This document shows, one piece after another, positions 11,560-22,981 of a stretch of DNA of 64,000 bases (positions within the stretch are counted from its first letter, which is position 1; each line of letters opens with the position of its first letter). Made by a program: the position numbers and the translations under genes. Below the pieces are notes generated by a model. It did not search any database, was not told the origin of the DNA, and saw nothing but the letters and a program-made list of their open reading frames with translations. Source of the stretch: Bombyx mori (taxonomy: Eukaryota; Arthropoda; Insecta; Lepidoptera; Bombycidae); assembly GCF_030269925.1 (NCBI RefSeq), contig NC_085119.1, positions 7,477,001 to 7,541,000 on the forward strand. Direction: 5' to 3'.

Positions 11560-12620
11560 AATAATAATTTTTCAATACCCTTTTTGAAGAAGTCAGATGT
11601 ACGGGACAAACTCTTCAAAGGCATTGATTACTTACAGCCTCTCTGGTATTCCATTTTTTCATTGCCAAGAAGTTGCCCAAACTTTGGAAAAAGTAGAAGT
11701 CTATCATCGCAAGATCTAGTCAGTACGGTGTTGACGCAAAACTTTCAAACCTAGGTCTTGTAGCTTAGAGGCCGTATGTTGTCGCCTAAAAGCAGCGGGG
11801 AAGAGCGATTAACCAAGGTTGACTCAAAATTCGCGAGCTTCTCAAGCTTTGTATTCACTTCCTCGCAGGACAGATCAGCGGTAATGCTGGTGCGGTTTGG
11901 TAAGAAGCTGTGATGAATTATACGGGCACTAGACCACCAAATAGTCACCATGGCTTTTTAGGGGTATTTTTTCGTTTGGAGTATTGCCTAGTTTTTATTT
12001 GCATAAGTGGTTGGACAGCCCACCTGGTGTTAAGTGGTTACCGGAGGCCATTGACATCTATAACCTAAATGTCACCCCCCACCTTGAGATATGAGTTCTA
12101 AGTTCTCAGTATAATTACAACAGCTGCCCCACCGTTCAAACCGAAATGCATTACTGCTTTATGGCTGAAATAGGCAGAGTGGTGGTACCTACCCGTGCCA
12201 ACTCAGTAGAGGTCCTACCACCAAAGGTGCTAGGATCTGACCAACAAGAAAGCAGAAGAGCGCTTACTATTATCAAAAAGAATCCATTTTATCATCGCAA
12301 GTGACAATGTGGTTTAAAATCTTTTCGTTCCAAGAGATATAAACTTTAGCGCGTTCCTCGCGCTGGCAATCGTTCAGTTCATGCGGCACCCGCTTATCAA
12401 GTTTTTTTAACCTTGCAATTTTGACAGAAATTAACCAATAATGTTTTGATGCTAAACTTGAAAGCTGCGGCTAACTCAACAGTACTATGAGTATCGTCAG
12501 CTTCCACCAACGCCTTTAATTTTTCGTTAACTTTAGCTTTCAGGCAACCACGAGGTTAATTTTTTGATCAAAATTTCCATGTCAAACGTTCAAACCAACG
12601 TAGTACTCCGTACACATCAT
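11560..12620 (-). mobile_element. Dead mariner transposon interrupted by Bm1
   Basis: Minus-strand translations in several frames match mariner transposase in order: LKALVEADDTHSTVELAAAF (about 12470-12530), DKRVPHELNDCQREERAKVY, ILNHIVTCDDK with the first catalytic Asp (VTCDDK), and, after a Bm1 at 11991-12224, VTIWWSSARIIHHSFLPN and LVNRSSPLLLGDN (11751-11951). The second-Asp motif reads GDN where mariners have HDNARPH. Frameshifts and stops are many. Neither inverted end was identified. Confidence 0.75.
11991..12224 (-). mobile_element. Bm1-type SINE inserted in a mariner
   Basis: Minus orientation, from the ACAGCCCACCTGGTGTTAAG end to GAGGTCCTACCACCA. It splits mariner transposase homology found on both sides. 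Confidence 0.75.
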
Positions 12621-12882
12621 CAATGTCGCGATCCGTTTGTATGTGTATGGCAATGCCATGCCACCGCGAAGGAACTTACTTTCATAATTACTAGTATTTT
12701 TATCCAGTCCAGTCAAACAGTTTGAGTATAAATACTATAACAATAGGTATTCTCAAATCTTTTAAATTTGAAGACTTGGAGAGCCAAATTCAAATTTCTT
12801 TGGATATCTTGGTACTCTGTACCATTTCTCTTTTTGATCTATACCTACTATACCCATATAACGTGCTTAATTTGTGATTTAA

Positions 12883-13310
12883 AAACATAAGAGGACTGGA
12901 CTTTTTGGCGGGAACGCGAGGAGTGAAGTTGTGTGATTTGTTTTATTTTGTCTATTTAGTATTTCTTCAGGTTTAAATCTGTAATAACGGTGGTTTAATA
13001 ACTGTTTAATATCTGTGAAAGTGCCAAATGTGGGAAAATGAAACAAAGCCGCTGGACGTAACTTTTCGGGATCCTCCAAAAAGTCCACTGAAAAAATCTC
13101 AGTAAATGACCACCATTTTACTGAGATTATATTTCATCCCATATCATCTTGTCTCATTTCATTTCATTTCATACCAGCTGATTAATGTCTCAAATTAATC
13201 ATTACATTTCATTTCACTCTATATTATCATTTATCATAAAAATAAGAATATAAATTAAAATAAGACATGACCTAAAGATCTTAGTTACCAGGTCATAAAA
13301 TCCCTTAAAA
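12883..13310 (+). repeat. 428-bp poly(A)-tailed repeat, tandem copy A
   Basis: Begins at AAACATAAGAGGAC and ends TCATAAAATCCCTTAAAAAA. Contains GGCGGGAACGCGAGGAG near the 5' side, a perfect 12-bp hairpin (13095-13106 with 13117-13128, 10-nt loop), ATTTCATTTC-rich sequence and a 3' A-run. No reading frame. The A-tail suggests a retroposon. Other copies: 13311-13768, 19180-19592, 30697-31515, 36046-36474 and 36595-36830. Confidence 0.75.
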
Positions 13311-13768
13311 AAACATAAGAGGACTTTTGGCGGGAACACGAGAACTGAAGTTGTGTGATTTGTTTTATTTTGTCTATTTAATATTTCTTCAGGTTTAAAT
13401 CTGTAATAACGGTGGTTTAATAACTGTTTAATATCTGTGAAAGTGCATAAATGTGGGAAAATGAAACAAAGCCACTGAACGTAATTTTTTGAGGTCCTCC
13501 GAAAAATTCAACTGAAAAAGTCTCAATAAATGACCACCATTTTACTGAAATTATATTTCATCCCATGTCATCTCATCTCATTTCATTTCGTTTTCATTTC
13601 ATTTCATGCATAGACCTATATAGTACTCCAGTGATTTCATGCCATGTTTCATATTAGTCAAGTTCATTTCATTTCTTAATATCATTTTTCATATGAAAAA
13701 GTTTTCATTTAAATTAAAATAGGAATTGACCTAAAGGTCTTAGTTACCAGGTCATAAAATCCCTTAAT
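13311..13768 (+). repeat. 428-bp poly(A)-tailed repeat, tandem copy B
   Basis: Starts with the same AAACATAAGAGGAC junction as copy A and follows it directly, so the two are a true head-to-tail duplication rather than independent insertions. Same central hairpin, with a mismatch, and the same CCAGGTCATAAAATCCCTTA end. Confidence 0.75.
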
Positions 13769-13928
13769 TTTTTTATATGAAAAACACATTTATCGACATC
13801 AGTTGATTCAGTTGATAATTGTGCCATTTAAGTTTGAAATAATTTATGGATGTGTTTTCTATTTAAAGATCCAACTCGTAATTAAATTTACTAACGTAGT
13901 GTTAATATATTTGAATAAATTAATAATA

Positions 13929-15992
13929 ATGCAGCAGTTTACCTTAATATTTGTTGTACATTTAACTGCACTTTTTGCATCTACGGTAAAGAGATCTTAC
14001 TTCATTTTCATTCAAATGTTTCAATAATTTTATGTTTTACAAAGTTTAATATTTTTTAGGCCTGTATAGATTATGATGGTTTTTTGAACATGAAACTAGA
14101 ACACTCTTTAAATTGCAATGATGAAAAATTTTGTCATAGAGGAAGTATAACTTTGAAGAGCATAAGAACGGGAGTTCCTATTATTGATCAAATACTATTC
14201 AACGAAAAGCATCTTGAAGCACTGAAGGTTTTGTATTCTTACCACTGATTCCTGTTTGGTTATTAATGCATAGAACGAAAGACCAAAACAATTTGAATAA
14301 ACCAATTTTTATTACAGAAACTCGCAAATGAAGATGAATTCTATTCAATTAAAACAACAATTACAACAGGTGAAAACAGCAAAGGAACTGAATATTTATC
14401 ATCGGTTAAAGCTCAAGCATTTTTGGAAAATGGTCTCTCTGATGTTATCAATGCATGGATACTACCTAATGGAGCTGTTATTGCAGTCAATTTCCAAGTT
14501 GCTAACTCTACGCAACCACTAAAGCAAGCCACTAATGAGTATAAGCTCAATTCTAAATTCTACTTAAGATATATTGAGCAAGCTCCAGTGTGAGTAAAAT
14601 AATGTCTATCCAAAAATTATTTACAAATTATTCTTAGTTTAAACATAATTTTCTCAATAGCAAAATTTTATATATCTTATAAAAAAAATACTCAGATTAG
14701 AGCATCAATTAAAAGACAATACATTGCATTATTTACGTATATGTATCATTGTTCGTCGAACAAATATTTGAAGGCATCTTTCTTCTTCCTACAAACCTAA
14801 ACTTAAGTTTGGTAAAAAGTTTTCACACTAATATGTTGATCTGAAACTTAATGATTGTAATTCCAGGTCAGTTTGCATTTCTAAGTTGCTTGACTGTGCT
14901 GGCCTTTTCAAATTTTTCTGTGAGCCACCGCATGTCTTCTGATAGTAGACATCACATACTCTTTGGTCTAGTCACATATCAAGGACTTCAGATTCACAGT
15001 GGTGACACTGCCATTTATACATGAGTACATGATCAGTGTGAAAAACCCATTGAAATTCATTGAAAGGTGTTCTTGGTTCCAAAAAATCGAGTATATTAGA
15101 AATGCCTTAAGCAGTCAACAAAATTAAACATAATACCAATTATCTTTAAATTAGTATATTGTAGTATATACTAATTTAAAGTATTGAAATAAAGTATTGA
15201 AAATTGGTCTTGATCAGCTATTGCAAAGAATTCTAATAAACATACAAAAAGACAGTAATTATATTATTAAATGTTATATAATTAACCAGTATTAACAAGT
15301 AAGTGAATCATTATGTTTCAGTCCCGATACTGCGTCATATATACAAAAAATGGAACGTGACAGAGAGGCACGTGAAAAGGGAGAAATGAAGGATAACAGG
15401 TCATTCTTAGCTAAATATGTAAGTTCACTATTAAAAAGTACAGATTATAAAATAAACTTAATATGGATATCCGCAAATGACAATGACCACTTACTACAAG
15501 GTGGGCCATGTGATAATTTGCTTACTAAGGCATTAAATTCAAAATCTTGAGACTGTTACTGGAATGCTGCCATTTGTTCTCGCTCAAAGGACTTGACATT
15601 TGTTATACAACATAATTAAGATCTAGAACTGCAGGTGGAATATCAGAGTGGGTGACATCATTATTGCCTGTTGGCACATATATACACTTAACATCAGATA
15701 CCATTTAAGATAGTCTACCAATGTAGTGCAATAAAAAAGAACTTTTATTTTTTAATATTGTTTTCTGGTGTCACTACTAAATTAATTCTGGCTTTGATAA
15801 TTGAATGTGGACTGCTTAAAATAGGCTTGAATAGTAAAAAAATCTAACAATCTTGGTTTTCAGTATAATTTCTATCACTACATATAACAAGTACTGTTTT
15901 GGTTTCAGTGGATGTATATTGTTCCAGTAGCAATATTTGTTATGATATCAGGAGCCACAAATCCAGAGGCCTCAGCACCAGCTGGACGTTAA
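13929..15992 (+). CDS. EMC10: EMC10, ER membrane protein complex subunit 10
   Basis: Subunit of the ER membrane protein complex, which inserts and stabilises membrane proteins in the endoplasmic reticulum. I reconstruct five coding exons: 13929-13985, 14060-14227, 14318-14589, 15322-15418 and 15909-15992, giving 225 residues. Phases match at every junction and all introns are GT-AG. The start ATG opens a hydrophobic signal peptide (about residues 1-19, FTLIFVVHLTALFAS), exactly exon 1. The lumenal part contains LEHSLNCNDEKFCHRGSI and the family-typical LPNGAVIAVNFQ. A single C-terminal membrane segment WMYIVPVAIFVMISG (about 199-213) begins exon 5 and is followed by a short tail. The exon 2 donor is AAG|GTTTTG, a weak site. 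AATAAA lies at 16134-16139. The gene converges on the DDX19-like gene on the other strand. Length is a little below the vertebrate protein. Family assignment is by recognition of the lumenal motifs plus the C-terminal anchor. Confidence 0.85.
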
Positions 15993-16133
15993 TACTGTTT
16001 TATAACTCAATTATGTTCTTAAGTAATTTATTGAAGTTTATAGTGTATTACAAACATGCAAATAGGAAATTGGCTAATGTGTTATTAAAACCTAAAAGGT
16101 GTAGTGAGCATGCTGAAACAATTTAAATCAGAT

Positions 16134-16139
16134 AATAAA
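16134..16139 (+). terminator. Poly(A) signal of EMC10
   Basis: AATAAA 142 bp past the EMC10 stop in AT-rich sequence. Confidence 0.55.
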
Positions 16140-16321
16140 GTTCTGATCTAATGTGATTGTATTACATGCATATATTTTTTGTTTTTTATTAGACGAGAGG
16201 AGATCCTATAGCCCTGTCCCGCAATGCAATATAAAATTTATCGCGCGCTTGTATGTGACGAATATTTTATAAAATACCGGACACTGTACTCGTCGAACTT
16301 GTCGGTTACGACGAATAGCTC

Positions 16322-16500
16322 GAGCTAACTTATAAGAGTCAATGAGTTTCTCGCCGGATCTTCTCAGTGGGCCGCGATGCCGATCCGGTGGCAGATTCTG
16401 CGAAGCACTGCTCCCGCTATGGCTGGGGCTAGCCAATTCTCTCAAGTTTAACCCGTGAGCTTTTACCAACCCATCCACACGAAGCTGGAATAGGAATAGA
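16322..16500 (+). repeat. Jockey-type LINE 3' UTR fragment
   Basis: GAGTTTCTCGCCGGATCTTC, CCGATCCGGTGGCAGATTCT and GCGAAGCACTGCTC follow the same order as in the Jockey 3' end at 43980-44060; the short frame on the other strand is a by-product. It lies between EMC10 and DDX19 3' ends. Confidence 0.6.
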
Positions 16501-17206
16501 ATAATAGGGAAAAAAGTGGCTGATACATTCACCTCTCATTAGAATAAGTGGTGAAGTGGCGGCATATCAAACGGGAGCTAACGCAATATCTAAATACTTT
16601 GGCACCCTGCTTTGAAGTCGCTTCGCGAAGTCCAACTGCATAGGACTGATCGACTTCCTAAAGTTGTTGCGGTTGCAAGTGTGGAAATTCCTACCAAGAC
16701 GCAAAAATGGCGCTCAAACTTCCGAACTACCGTTTTCAAGAGCAAGAGAATACTCTATTTTTAATTATTTATATTATTGTGTTTATAAATATATATACAT
16801 AGGTACATACGCCGCGGACAAGCTTGACTTCGTATTAGAACTAATATAACGTATCTACTTCTTTTTACTATAAGATCATTGCTAAATAGACATTTATTTG
16901 GATATTTTTTTTTTTATTGAATATTCACTATTTTTGTTAGTTGTTTGCCATAAGTAATAAATACAAATAATGTGTTTTGTAATGTAAAAAAATCCTTCCT
17001 GAAGAGCTTAAAGCAATATTATAATTTAGTAATATAATTGCAGTATCAAGACTGGAAAATGGTAATATGGTAATTGAGTAAGAAATTACAAATTTGCTTT
17101 CTACACAAACATTTATTATGATGGTTATCCTGATAAGAAGCAATAGATGAGCATTTTTAAATATAAAAAGTAGAAATGAGTTTTTTTTTATCAAATATAA
17201 TTTTGA

Positions 17207-18604
17207 TTAAGCCCCAATCTTTTCTATTTCTTCTGCATCTTCAATATCCAGTAATTGAATTTTCTTACCAAAGTGTGCTTCAATGTCTGTACAGATCTCC
17301 ATAGCTTGTGGAGAGTCTATGAGGTTAATTGCAATACCAGCTTTTCCAAATCTACCAGTTCTCCCAATTCTGTGCAGATATGTCTCACAATCTGCTTTTC
17401 TATTCATGTCCATGGGCATGTCAAAATTGACAACTAAAGTAACTTGTTCAACATCAATTCCACGAGACAAAACATTAGTTGTGATCAATACTTTTTCAAG
17501 ACCCACCCGAAAGCGATCCAGTACTGCAATTCTCTGCTCAACTGTCAATTCACCAGAAAGGACAGCCACTGAGTGACCATCCTTTGACATCTTTTCAGAC
17601 AACCAACTTGCAGTCTTTCGTGTATGACAAAATATAATTGCTTGACCAATTGTTATTACACCATAAATGTTACAAATTGCTCTATATTTGTCTTCTGCAC
17701 TTTTGCACTTTACATAATATTGTTTTATGTTATCCAGTGATTCTTCTTCTCTCAAAAGTCTGATTATAATTGGATTAGAAACAATTATCTCAGCAAATTG
17801 CATGACTGCAGTACCATATGTTGCAGAGAAAAACATCATCTGACATGTTGATGGTAAGCATTTATGAATTCTAATGCATTGGTCTTGATGCCCTTGTCGA
17901 TTGATCATGACATCTGCTTCGTCTAACACAAAAACTTTAATTTTACCCATATCAAACATGCCAAACTTGACACCCCAATCAAACATCTTTCCTGGAGTAC
18001 CAATAAGAATGTGATCTGTGATTTTTGAACCCCTGGGAAGTTCTTCCCCTCTAACTGCATACTTTAACTTTATTTCAGGACAAAATTTTGCCATTTTTGC
18101 AGCAACTTCACCAGTTTGTATGGCTAGTTCATATGTGGGACTAAGACACAATACTTGAGGATAATTCTTGTTAGAGTCAACTCTGCTTAACATCGCTAAA
18201 ACAAAGGCAGCAGTTTTTCCTGTACCTGATTGTGACTGGGCTATCATATTCTGTGGAGGATCAGCTAAGAGTGTAGGAAGTGCTGTTTCTTGAATTTTAG
18301 ATGGAGCATTAAAACCCATAGCATAAACCCCTTTCAGTAAATTTGGCTTCAAATGCAAAGCTTCAAATGTTTTTACAGAATACAATGGTGAATTAGGGTC
18401 TTTTCTCTGTATTTCTATATCTAGTTTAGATTCAACTAGACCTTGCCGTATGATTTTCATTAAAAGAGAAGTATCGGCTGCATTAGGGGTATCAGGTACA
18501 TCATCAGAATCTGTTTCTTGATTATGTTTTTTATCCAAGCCCAGCCCTGCAACTTTATTTGAAATCTCCAACTCTTCTGCCTTTTGTCCCCACTGGCTAG
18601 CCAT
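17207..18604 (-). CDS. DDX19: DEAD-box ATP-dependent RNA helicase, DDX19/Dbp5 family
   Basis: mRNA-export helicase that remodels mRNPs at the cytoplasmic face of the nuclear pore (family knowledge: activated by Gle1 and IP6, docked on Nup214). The reading frame is one uninterrupted coding exon of 465 residues, normal for the family. Visible motifs in order: Q motif GFNAPSKIQ (97-105), motif I QSQSGTGKT (123-131), motif Ia PTYELAIQTG (156-165), Ib GTPGK (202-206), II DEAD (228-231), III SAT (260-262), IV IIFCHTR (323-329), V TTNVLSRGIDV (375-385) and VI HRIGRTGR (411-418). VLDEADVMI and YAVRGEELPRG are typical of DDX19 rather than eIF4A. The acidic, helical N-terminal extension (1-75) also fits. 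Start: the first ATG of the frame, giving MASQWGQ. It is tail to tail with EMC10 and head to head with MRPS27. Intronless coding may reflect old retroposition or intron loss, but there is no decay. Confidence 0.95.
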   Translation of the reverse strand: MASQWGQKAEELEISNKVAGLGLDKKHNQETDSDDVPDTPNAADTSLLMKIIRQGLVESKLDIEIQRKDPNSPLYSVKTFEALHLKPNLLKGVYAMGFNAPSKIQETALPTLLADPPQNMIAQSQSGTGKTAAFVLAMLSRVDSNKNYPQVLCLSPTYELAIQTGEVAAKMAKFCPEIKLKYAVRGEELPRGSKITDHILIGTPGKMFDWGVKFGMFDMGKIKVFVLDEADVMINRQGHQDQCIRIHKCLPSTCQMMFFSATYGTAVMQFAEIIVSNPIIIRLLREEESLDNIKQYYVKCKSAEDKYRAICNIYGVITIGQAIIFCHTRKTASWLSEKMSKDGHSVAVLSGELTVEQRIAVLDRFRVGLEKVLITTNVLSRGIDVEQVTLVVNFDMPMDMNRKADCETYLHRIGRTGRFGKAGIAINLIDSPQAMEICTDIEAHFGKKIQLLDIEDAEEIEKIGA

Positions 18605-19179
18605 ATTTATGACTTAGAAGAATCTAAAACAAATGTAAAATTAAACTAGTATTTGTTAGTGTACATATCACAATACAGACAAATTAAGTTCAATTCAAAT
18701 GAGTTTTATTTTAATTTAAATACAATGGAGTCCATTATTTAATTATTGATTTACTGCACATTTAGTTGAGTTATTTTACAAAATCAATATATCAATTAAA
18801 AAAGAATAAATTCCCGACGTGAATACGTAAGTACTGCGTTATAAACCACCAGCTACTATGGTCGATTGACTTTTGTATTATAATTAACAATCTAACAAAA
18901 AAATTACTAAGTGAAATATTAGTTGAACACCAATTCTTCCCAACAAATCTTTGTTTGTTCTTTGGACGTAGTAATTATTTTATCCTCATTAGTTCGCTAA
19001 GACCAACTGAATCATTAGAACTGATCCTTTCTTGTTTTTACACTTAAAAACAATGTATATGTACTTAGCCACTAACCAACTACTTAATACTACACCTTTA
19101 TTTCTACTGTTTATGATCCAATAAGCGGCAACAAGCAAGACAAGTCACTCACTCACTATCAATAATTGTCAAAAGTGTT

Positions 19180-19592
19180 TTTTTTTATGGGATTTTACAA
19201 CCTGGTAACTAAAATCTTTAAGTCATGTCTTATTTTAATTTAGATTCTTATTTTTATGAGAAATGACAATATAGAGTGAAATGAAATGAAGATGATTAAT
19301 TTAAGACATTAATCAACTGCGATGAAATTAAATGAAATGATATGCGATAATATAGGATGAAATATAATCTCGGTAAAATGGTGGTCATTTACTGAGATTT
19401 TTTCAGTGGACTTTTTGGAGGATCCCGTGAAGTTACGTCCAGCGGCTTTGTTTCATTTTCCCACATTTGTGCACTTTCACAGATATTAAACCACCGTTAT
19501 TACACATTTAAACCTGAAGAAACACTAAATAGACAAAATAAAACAAATCACACACTTCACTCCTCGCGTTCCCGCGAAAAAGTCAAGGTAGA
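19180..19592 (-). repeat. Copy of the 428-bp poly(A)-tailed repeat
   Basis: Minus orientation between DDX19 and MRPS27: T-run and GGGATTTTACAACCTGG at the left, CGCGTTCCCGCGAAAAAG at the right, with the ACTGAGATTTTTTCAG hairpin region between. Confidence 0.7.
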
Positions 19593-19643
19593 CTTTTAGG
19601 TGTATTATCAGTGTAGATGCAAATAGACTGTTTTTTAAGGGAT

Positions 19644-19911
19644 TCGTCCGTCTGGTGTAGTGGTAAGTGACATGGTCACTACACTAGGGGGTCGCGGGTT
19701 CGAATCCCGCCAAAGGAAGATATTTGTATGATAAATATAAATGTCTTTTCCAGGGTTATGGATGTATATTAAATATGTGTATGTGTATAATAAAAATCTT
19801 ACATTTATTTCCGATATCTGGTACCTGTAACACAAGTTCTTTACGAACTTATCACGGGACCAGTTAACGTGGCGTGATTGTTAGTAAAATATTTATATTT
19901 ATATTTATATT
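19644..19911 (+). mobile_element. tRNA-headed SINE (not Bm1)
   Basis: A roughly 72-nt tRNA-like head with box A TGGTGTAGTGGTAAGTG and box B GGGTTCGAATCCCG is followed by about 190 bp of body and a (TATATT)n-like tail ending near 19911. This is the lepidopteran HaSE/BmSE-like layout (family name inferred). It sits at the edge of fragments of the 428-bp repeat. Confidence 0.65.
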
Positions 19912-20008
19912 TCACTCCACAATATTATTTTTCATAAAAATATGAATATAAATTAAAATAAGACATGACTTAAAGGTCTCACCTACCAGGTCATAAAATC
20001 CCTTAAAA
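19908..20008 (+). repeat. 3' fragment of the 428-bp repeat
   Basis: Plus orientation, TTCACTCCACAATATT to TCATAAAATCCCTTAAAAAA; opposite in direction to the copy at 19180-19592, making inverted ends around the tRNA-headed SINE. Confidence 0.65.
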
Positions 20009-20138
20009 AAAGTCTACCGTATTTCACTAATTAATTTTGTGGTTAGATACATAAATACATAGTGGTTACACATTAATCTCTTAATTATTTCATTAAAATA
20101 TTTAAAAATACTACAACTAGATAAAATCTTGTTAAAAA

Positions 20139-22957
20139 ATGTTAAAAAGTGTTCTGAAAGCACGAGCAAAGAGTTTTTTGTCAATTTCTCTAAAAAAAAG
20201 GACATTTCTTAGTAATGATTATAAATGTAACGAAAATTGGAATTCAGCAATATCAAGTCCCCTTCTAAACAAAATAAATCTTAATGATTTTTATAACAAA
20301 TTGGATCAAACTCACAGCTCGAAAGGCATCATCAGTGCAATAGACGTAGACATATTCGCTAACGCTGTTACAGAACCAGTCCATTTGGAAGAACTTAAAG
20401 ACCTATTACACAAATTAAGGCTTTCAGCAGAAACGGGTAGCATGCTGGAGTCAACGTCACATGCAACTGTTAGACATAGTATCAAATTTGATTATGTTGA
20501 TGAATTAATACAGATGTTAAAAGATCCTTTAAATTATGGACTGTTCTTGGATGATTATAGTGCAAACATATTACTGAATGAATTACTTGTTAAAAAGAAT
20601 TACACACAAGCTGCTGATATAGCAGCACTGATAATGTTACAAGAAGAATATAATAATGATATATTATGTAGCTTATGTCAGTATTCTTCTTACATGTTCA
20701 TAAAAAACTATGTTGAACCAGAGCCAGCTGTCATGGAAGAAAACAACAAAAAAGTGGAAGAAATCAAAATAAGAGTAAAGTTTTTACGGAATCCTTATTT
20801 TGATGATCATTTTGACATAAAAGATAGGTTAAAATTGGCTGGGAAAACATTAGCATGGATATCTGAAAAAACATCGAATACTTTAAACAATAACTTACAA
20901 TTAATTGGTTGGTTGATATATAAGAAATATGATCAGTTATTGGCAACAAGTGAAGAATTATGTACTAATACTAAATTTAGAATTTACAATGAAGTGATTG
21001 ATCTTCTAAATAAAGAGCTGCATAAGGTAGAACCAGAGAAAAAAGAAGTATTAGAGAAATGTATATCCTTACTGGCAAAAATAGAAATTATTCCTACAAA
21101 GCCTTCTTTACAAGCATCTTTAACTGACAATATTGAAAATGCTATTAACAAAACCCAGGAAAAGGATGTAGCAGCACAAAAAGAGGTAATATTATTATAC
21201 TACAACTTGTTTGTGTTGTCTTCTTGAATGACAATGCATTTTCAAAAAATAAAAAGCAATTCATAAGTAAAAAATCCAAATCTTAGTTTGATACTGCAAT
21301 AGCTAGTATGAGCTCCAGTCCCAATTAACACAAGTTTTTTTTTTAACATACCGAATAATTGGTACTTTTCCAATAGTTTGGTACTTTGGATTTTCCAAAT
21401 TTCTTTACTGAATCTAGTACCGGATGGGAACCGTTACCCACTGAGAAAATTTGGCGAGAAATCAGTGGGTTGTGTCTGTGGCCTAGTTCGCATGTAGAAC
21501 TCTTCGTCAGAGCCTGACACCTAAAAGCACTGAGAATGGATCCAGAGGATCCAACAAGGTACATCTTGCTTGACTTGCGAGACAGCAGCTTTGCTTTGCC
21601 CTGTCACCTAGCTTGGATATATTATTAGCGGTGGCCATGATAAAAGTATTATCATGCTTCGCCACTTTTTCAAAGTAGCATTCTGACGCTTCCCTAAGAT
21701 TCTTACTAGTTCTAGATTTCCTCAAGTACCATGGAGCTCCGACGGCTATCCTTGCATAGGTCATGATGGCACGTATGCAAGTTTTGTAAAGTATCACCTT
21801 GTTACAAAGGGACAATTTACTTCGCTTTCATATCATGGAATAGAGTCGATCGAGTAGGAATGCGGCTCGTTTGCTTACTGAGTTAATGGTGGGACCGAAT
21901 GTTATCAATTTGCCGAGAGTGACGCCTGATACTTGGCATTCGAAGCCCACGATATGAGCGTGGCCAAGAATTTTGATGGAATTAGTGCGCCTTATTCGTG
22001 ACGAGATATTAGGAATCGTGTCGGGAGGGCGACTCCTTTGGAAGAGCACGGCTGTGCTTTTCGTAGGGTTGATGTCGATGCGCCACTTCCAGAACCACTG
22101 CCTTAAATTGGTAGCCACGATCTGAAGTTTACTGTGGATGAACGACATGTTCCTACATTAGTAGTAGATCGTATCATCGACGAAGAGGGCTAACTGGGTC
22201 GCCGGCGACGGGGGTATATATTTGTAAATGAAACCGTTGTGCCAGACTTTGTCGACAGTCTTCGCGATACGATAAGATATGCTCCGCGAGGCAGAGCACT
22301 TGTCGGATACACGAATGCTTGGCGCAGAATCCAAACTGTACGTTAATGATATTTATAAAAGGCTTCCTTTTGAGGTGATAAAGTCCCAGAGGTGTTTATG
22401 CATCAGTCTTTCATATAGTTTGTCTATCGCTGGGAGGAGGCTAATCGGGCAGTAGGTGGAATGTGAGCTCACACACACACTGCTAATATAAAAAATGTCT
22501 TTAATATACGATATATTTCGATTTACCCTTAGTTTGTTAGTTTAGTGGGCTATGAAATTTATGGTATAATGCCTATCGTGGTATGGGTTCTGGCCACCCC
22601 TCTGATGCATTTTGTAAATATTTTAAACTAAAACTCATTTTTTTATATAGCTAATAACTAATTATAATAAATTTCTTGTTCTAGTTATTTATTCTTTGGG
22701 AAAAAACAAGGCAGTTGAAACTTGAAGAGCAATCACATCGTCTTGACAGAGTAAAACGTGTACAGATTATTGAAGAGAAACAGAGACAACTACAAGAAGA
22801 AGAGCAAAAGCTGTGGTTCTTTGAGAATGAGGAAAAAATTGACCTTCAAATTGAAGATAAAGAAAAACTTGTAGATAAAACGCAAACAAAGAAAAAGGTT
22901 TTAACAGCAATAGATGAAAACTATATACCACCAGAAATCTTACCCAAACGACGATAA
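20139..22957 (+). CDS. MRPS27: Mitochondrial small ribosomal subunit protein mS27 (MRPS27)
   Basis: Component of the mitochondrial small ribosomal subunit; family members have helical, PPR-like repeats. Two coding exons: 20139-21185 (donor GAG|GTAATA) and 22685-22957 (acceptor TTCTAG), both in phase 0, total 439 residues. The N-terminus MLKSVLKARAKSFLS is basic and serine-rich, as expected of a mitochondrial targeting peptide. The middle is helix-rich; exon 2 encodes a strongly charged coiled coil (KRVQIIEEKQRQLQEEEQKL) and ends IPPEILPKRR. Reading through the donor gives a short unrelated tail and a stop, supporting the splice. The 1.5 kb intron carries a decayed Jockey fragment in antisense. 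AATAAA is at 22982-22987, 25 bp past the stop. The gene is head to head with DDX19 and converges on CCDC22. Assigned by overall family resemblance; no catalytic motif exists to confirm it. Confidence 0.8.
21400..22460 (-). mobile_element. Decayed Jockey-clade LINE in the MRPS27 intron
   Basis: Minus-strand frames show, in order, LPAIDKLYERLMHKHLWDFI, FWKWRIDINPTKSTAVLF, LGKLITFGPTINSVSKRAAF, LCNKVILYKTCIRAIMTYAR and a 3' UTR with the TTTCTCGCCAAATTTTCTC block. The catalytic-box region is disrupted and frames break repeatedly. Antisense to MRPS27. Related to the copy at 43013-44178. Confidence 0.75.
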
Positions 22958-22981
22958 TACATTATTAATACATTACAATTC

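Larger units (their letters stand above)
18605..20138. promoter_or_regulatory. Head-to-head interval between DDX19 and MRPS27
   Basis: The two start codons are 1.53 kb apart on opposite strands, so both promoters must lie here. No convincing TATA box is seen. Most of 19180-20008 is repeat: a minus copy of the poly(A)-tailed repeat, a tRNA-headed SINE and a partial plus copy. Probable core promoter DNA is therefore the first few hundred bases next to DDX19 and the roughly 130 bp before MRPS27. Confidence 0.4.

Noticed and set aside
16206..16532. 108-codon minus-strand frame
   Set aside because: Covers a Jockey-type 3' UTR fragment; no family resemblance.
19644..19716. tRNA gene with good A and B boxes
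   Set aside because: It is followed by a SINE body and AT-rich tail, so it is the head of a retroposon.
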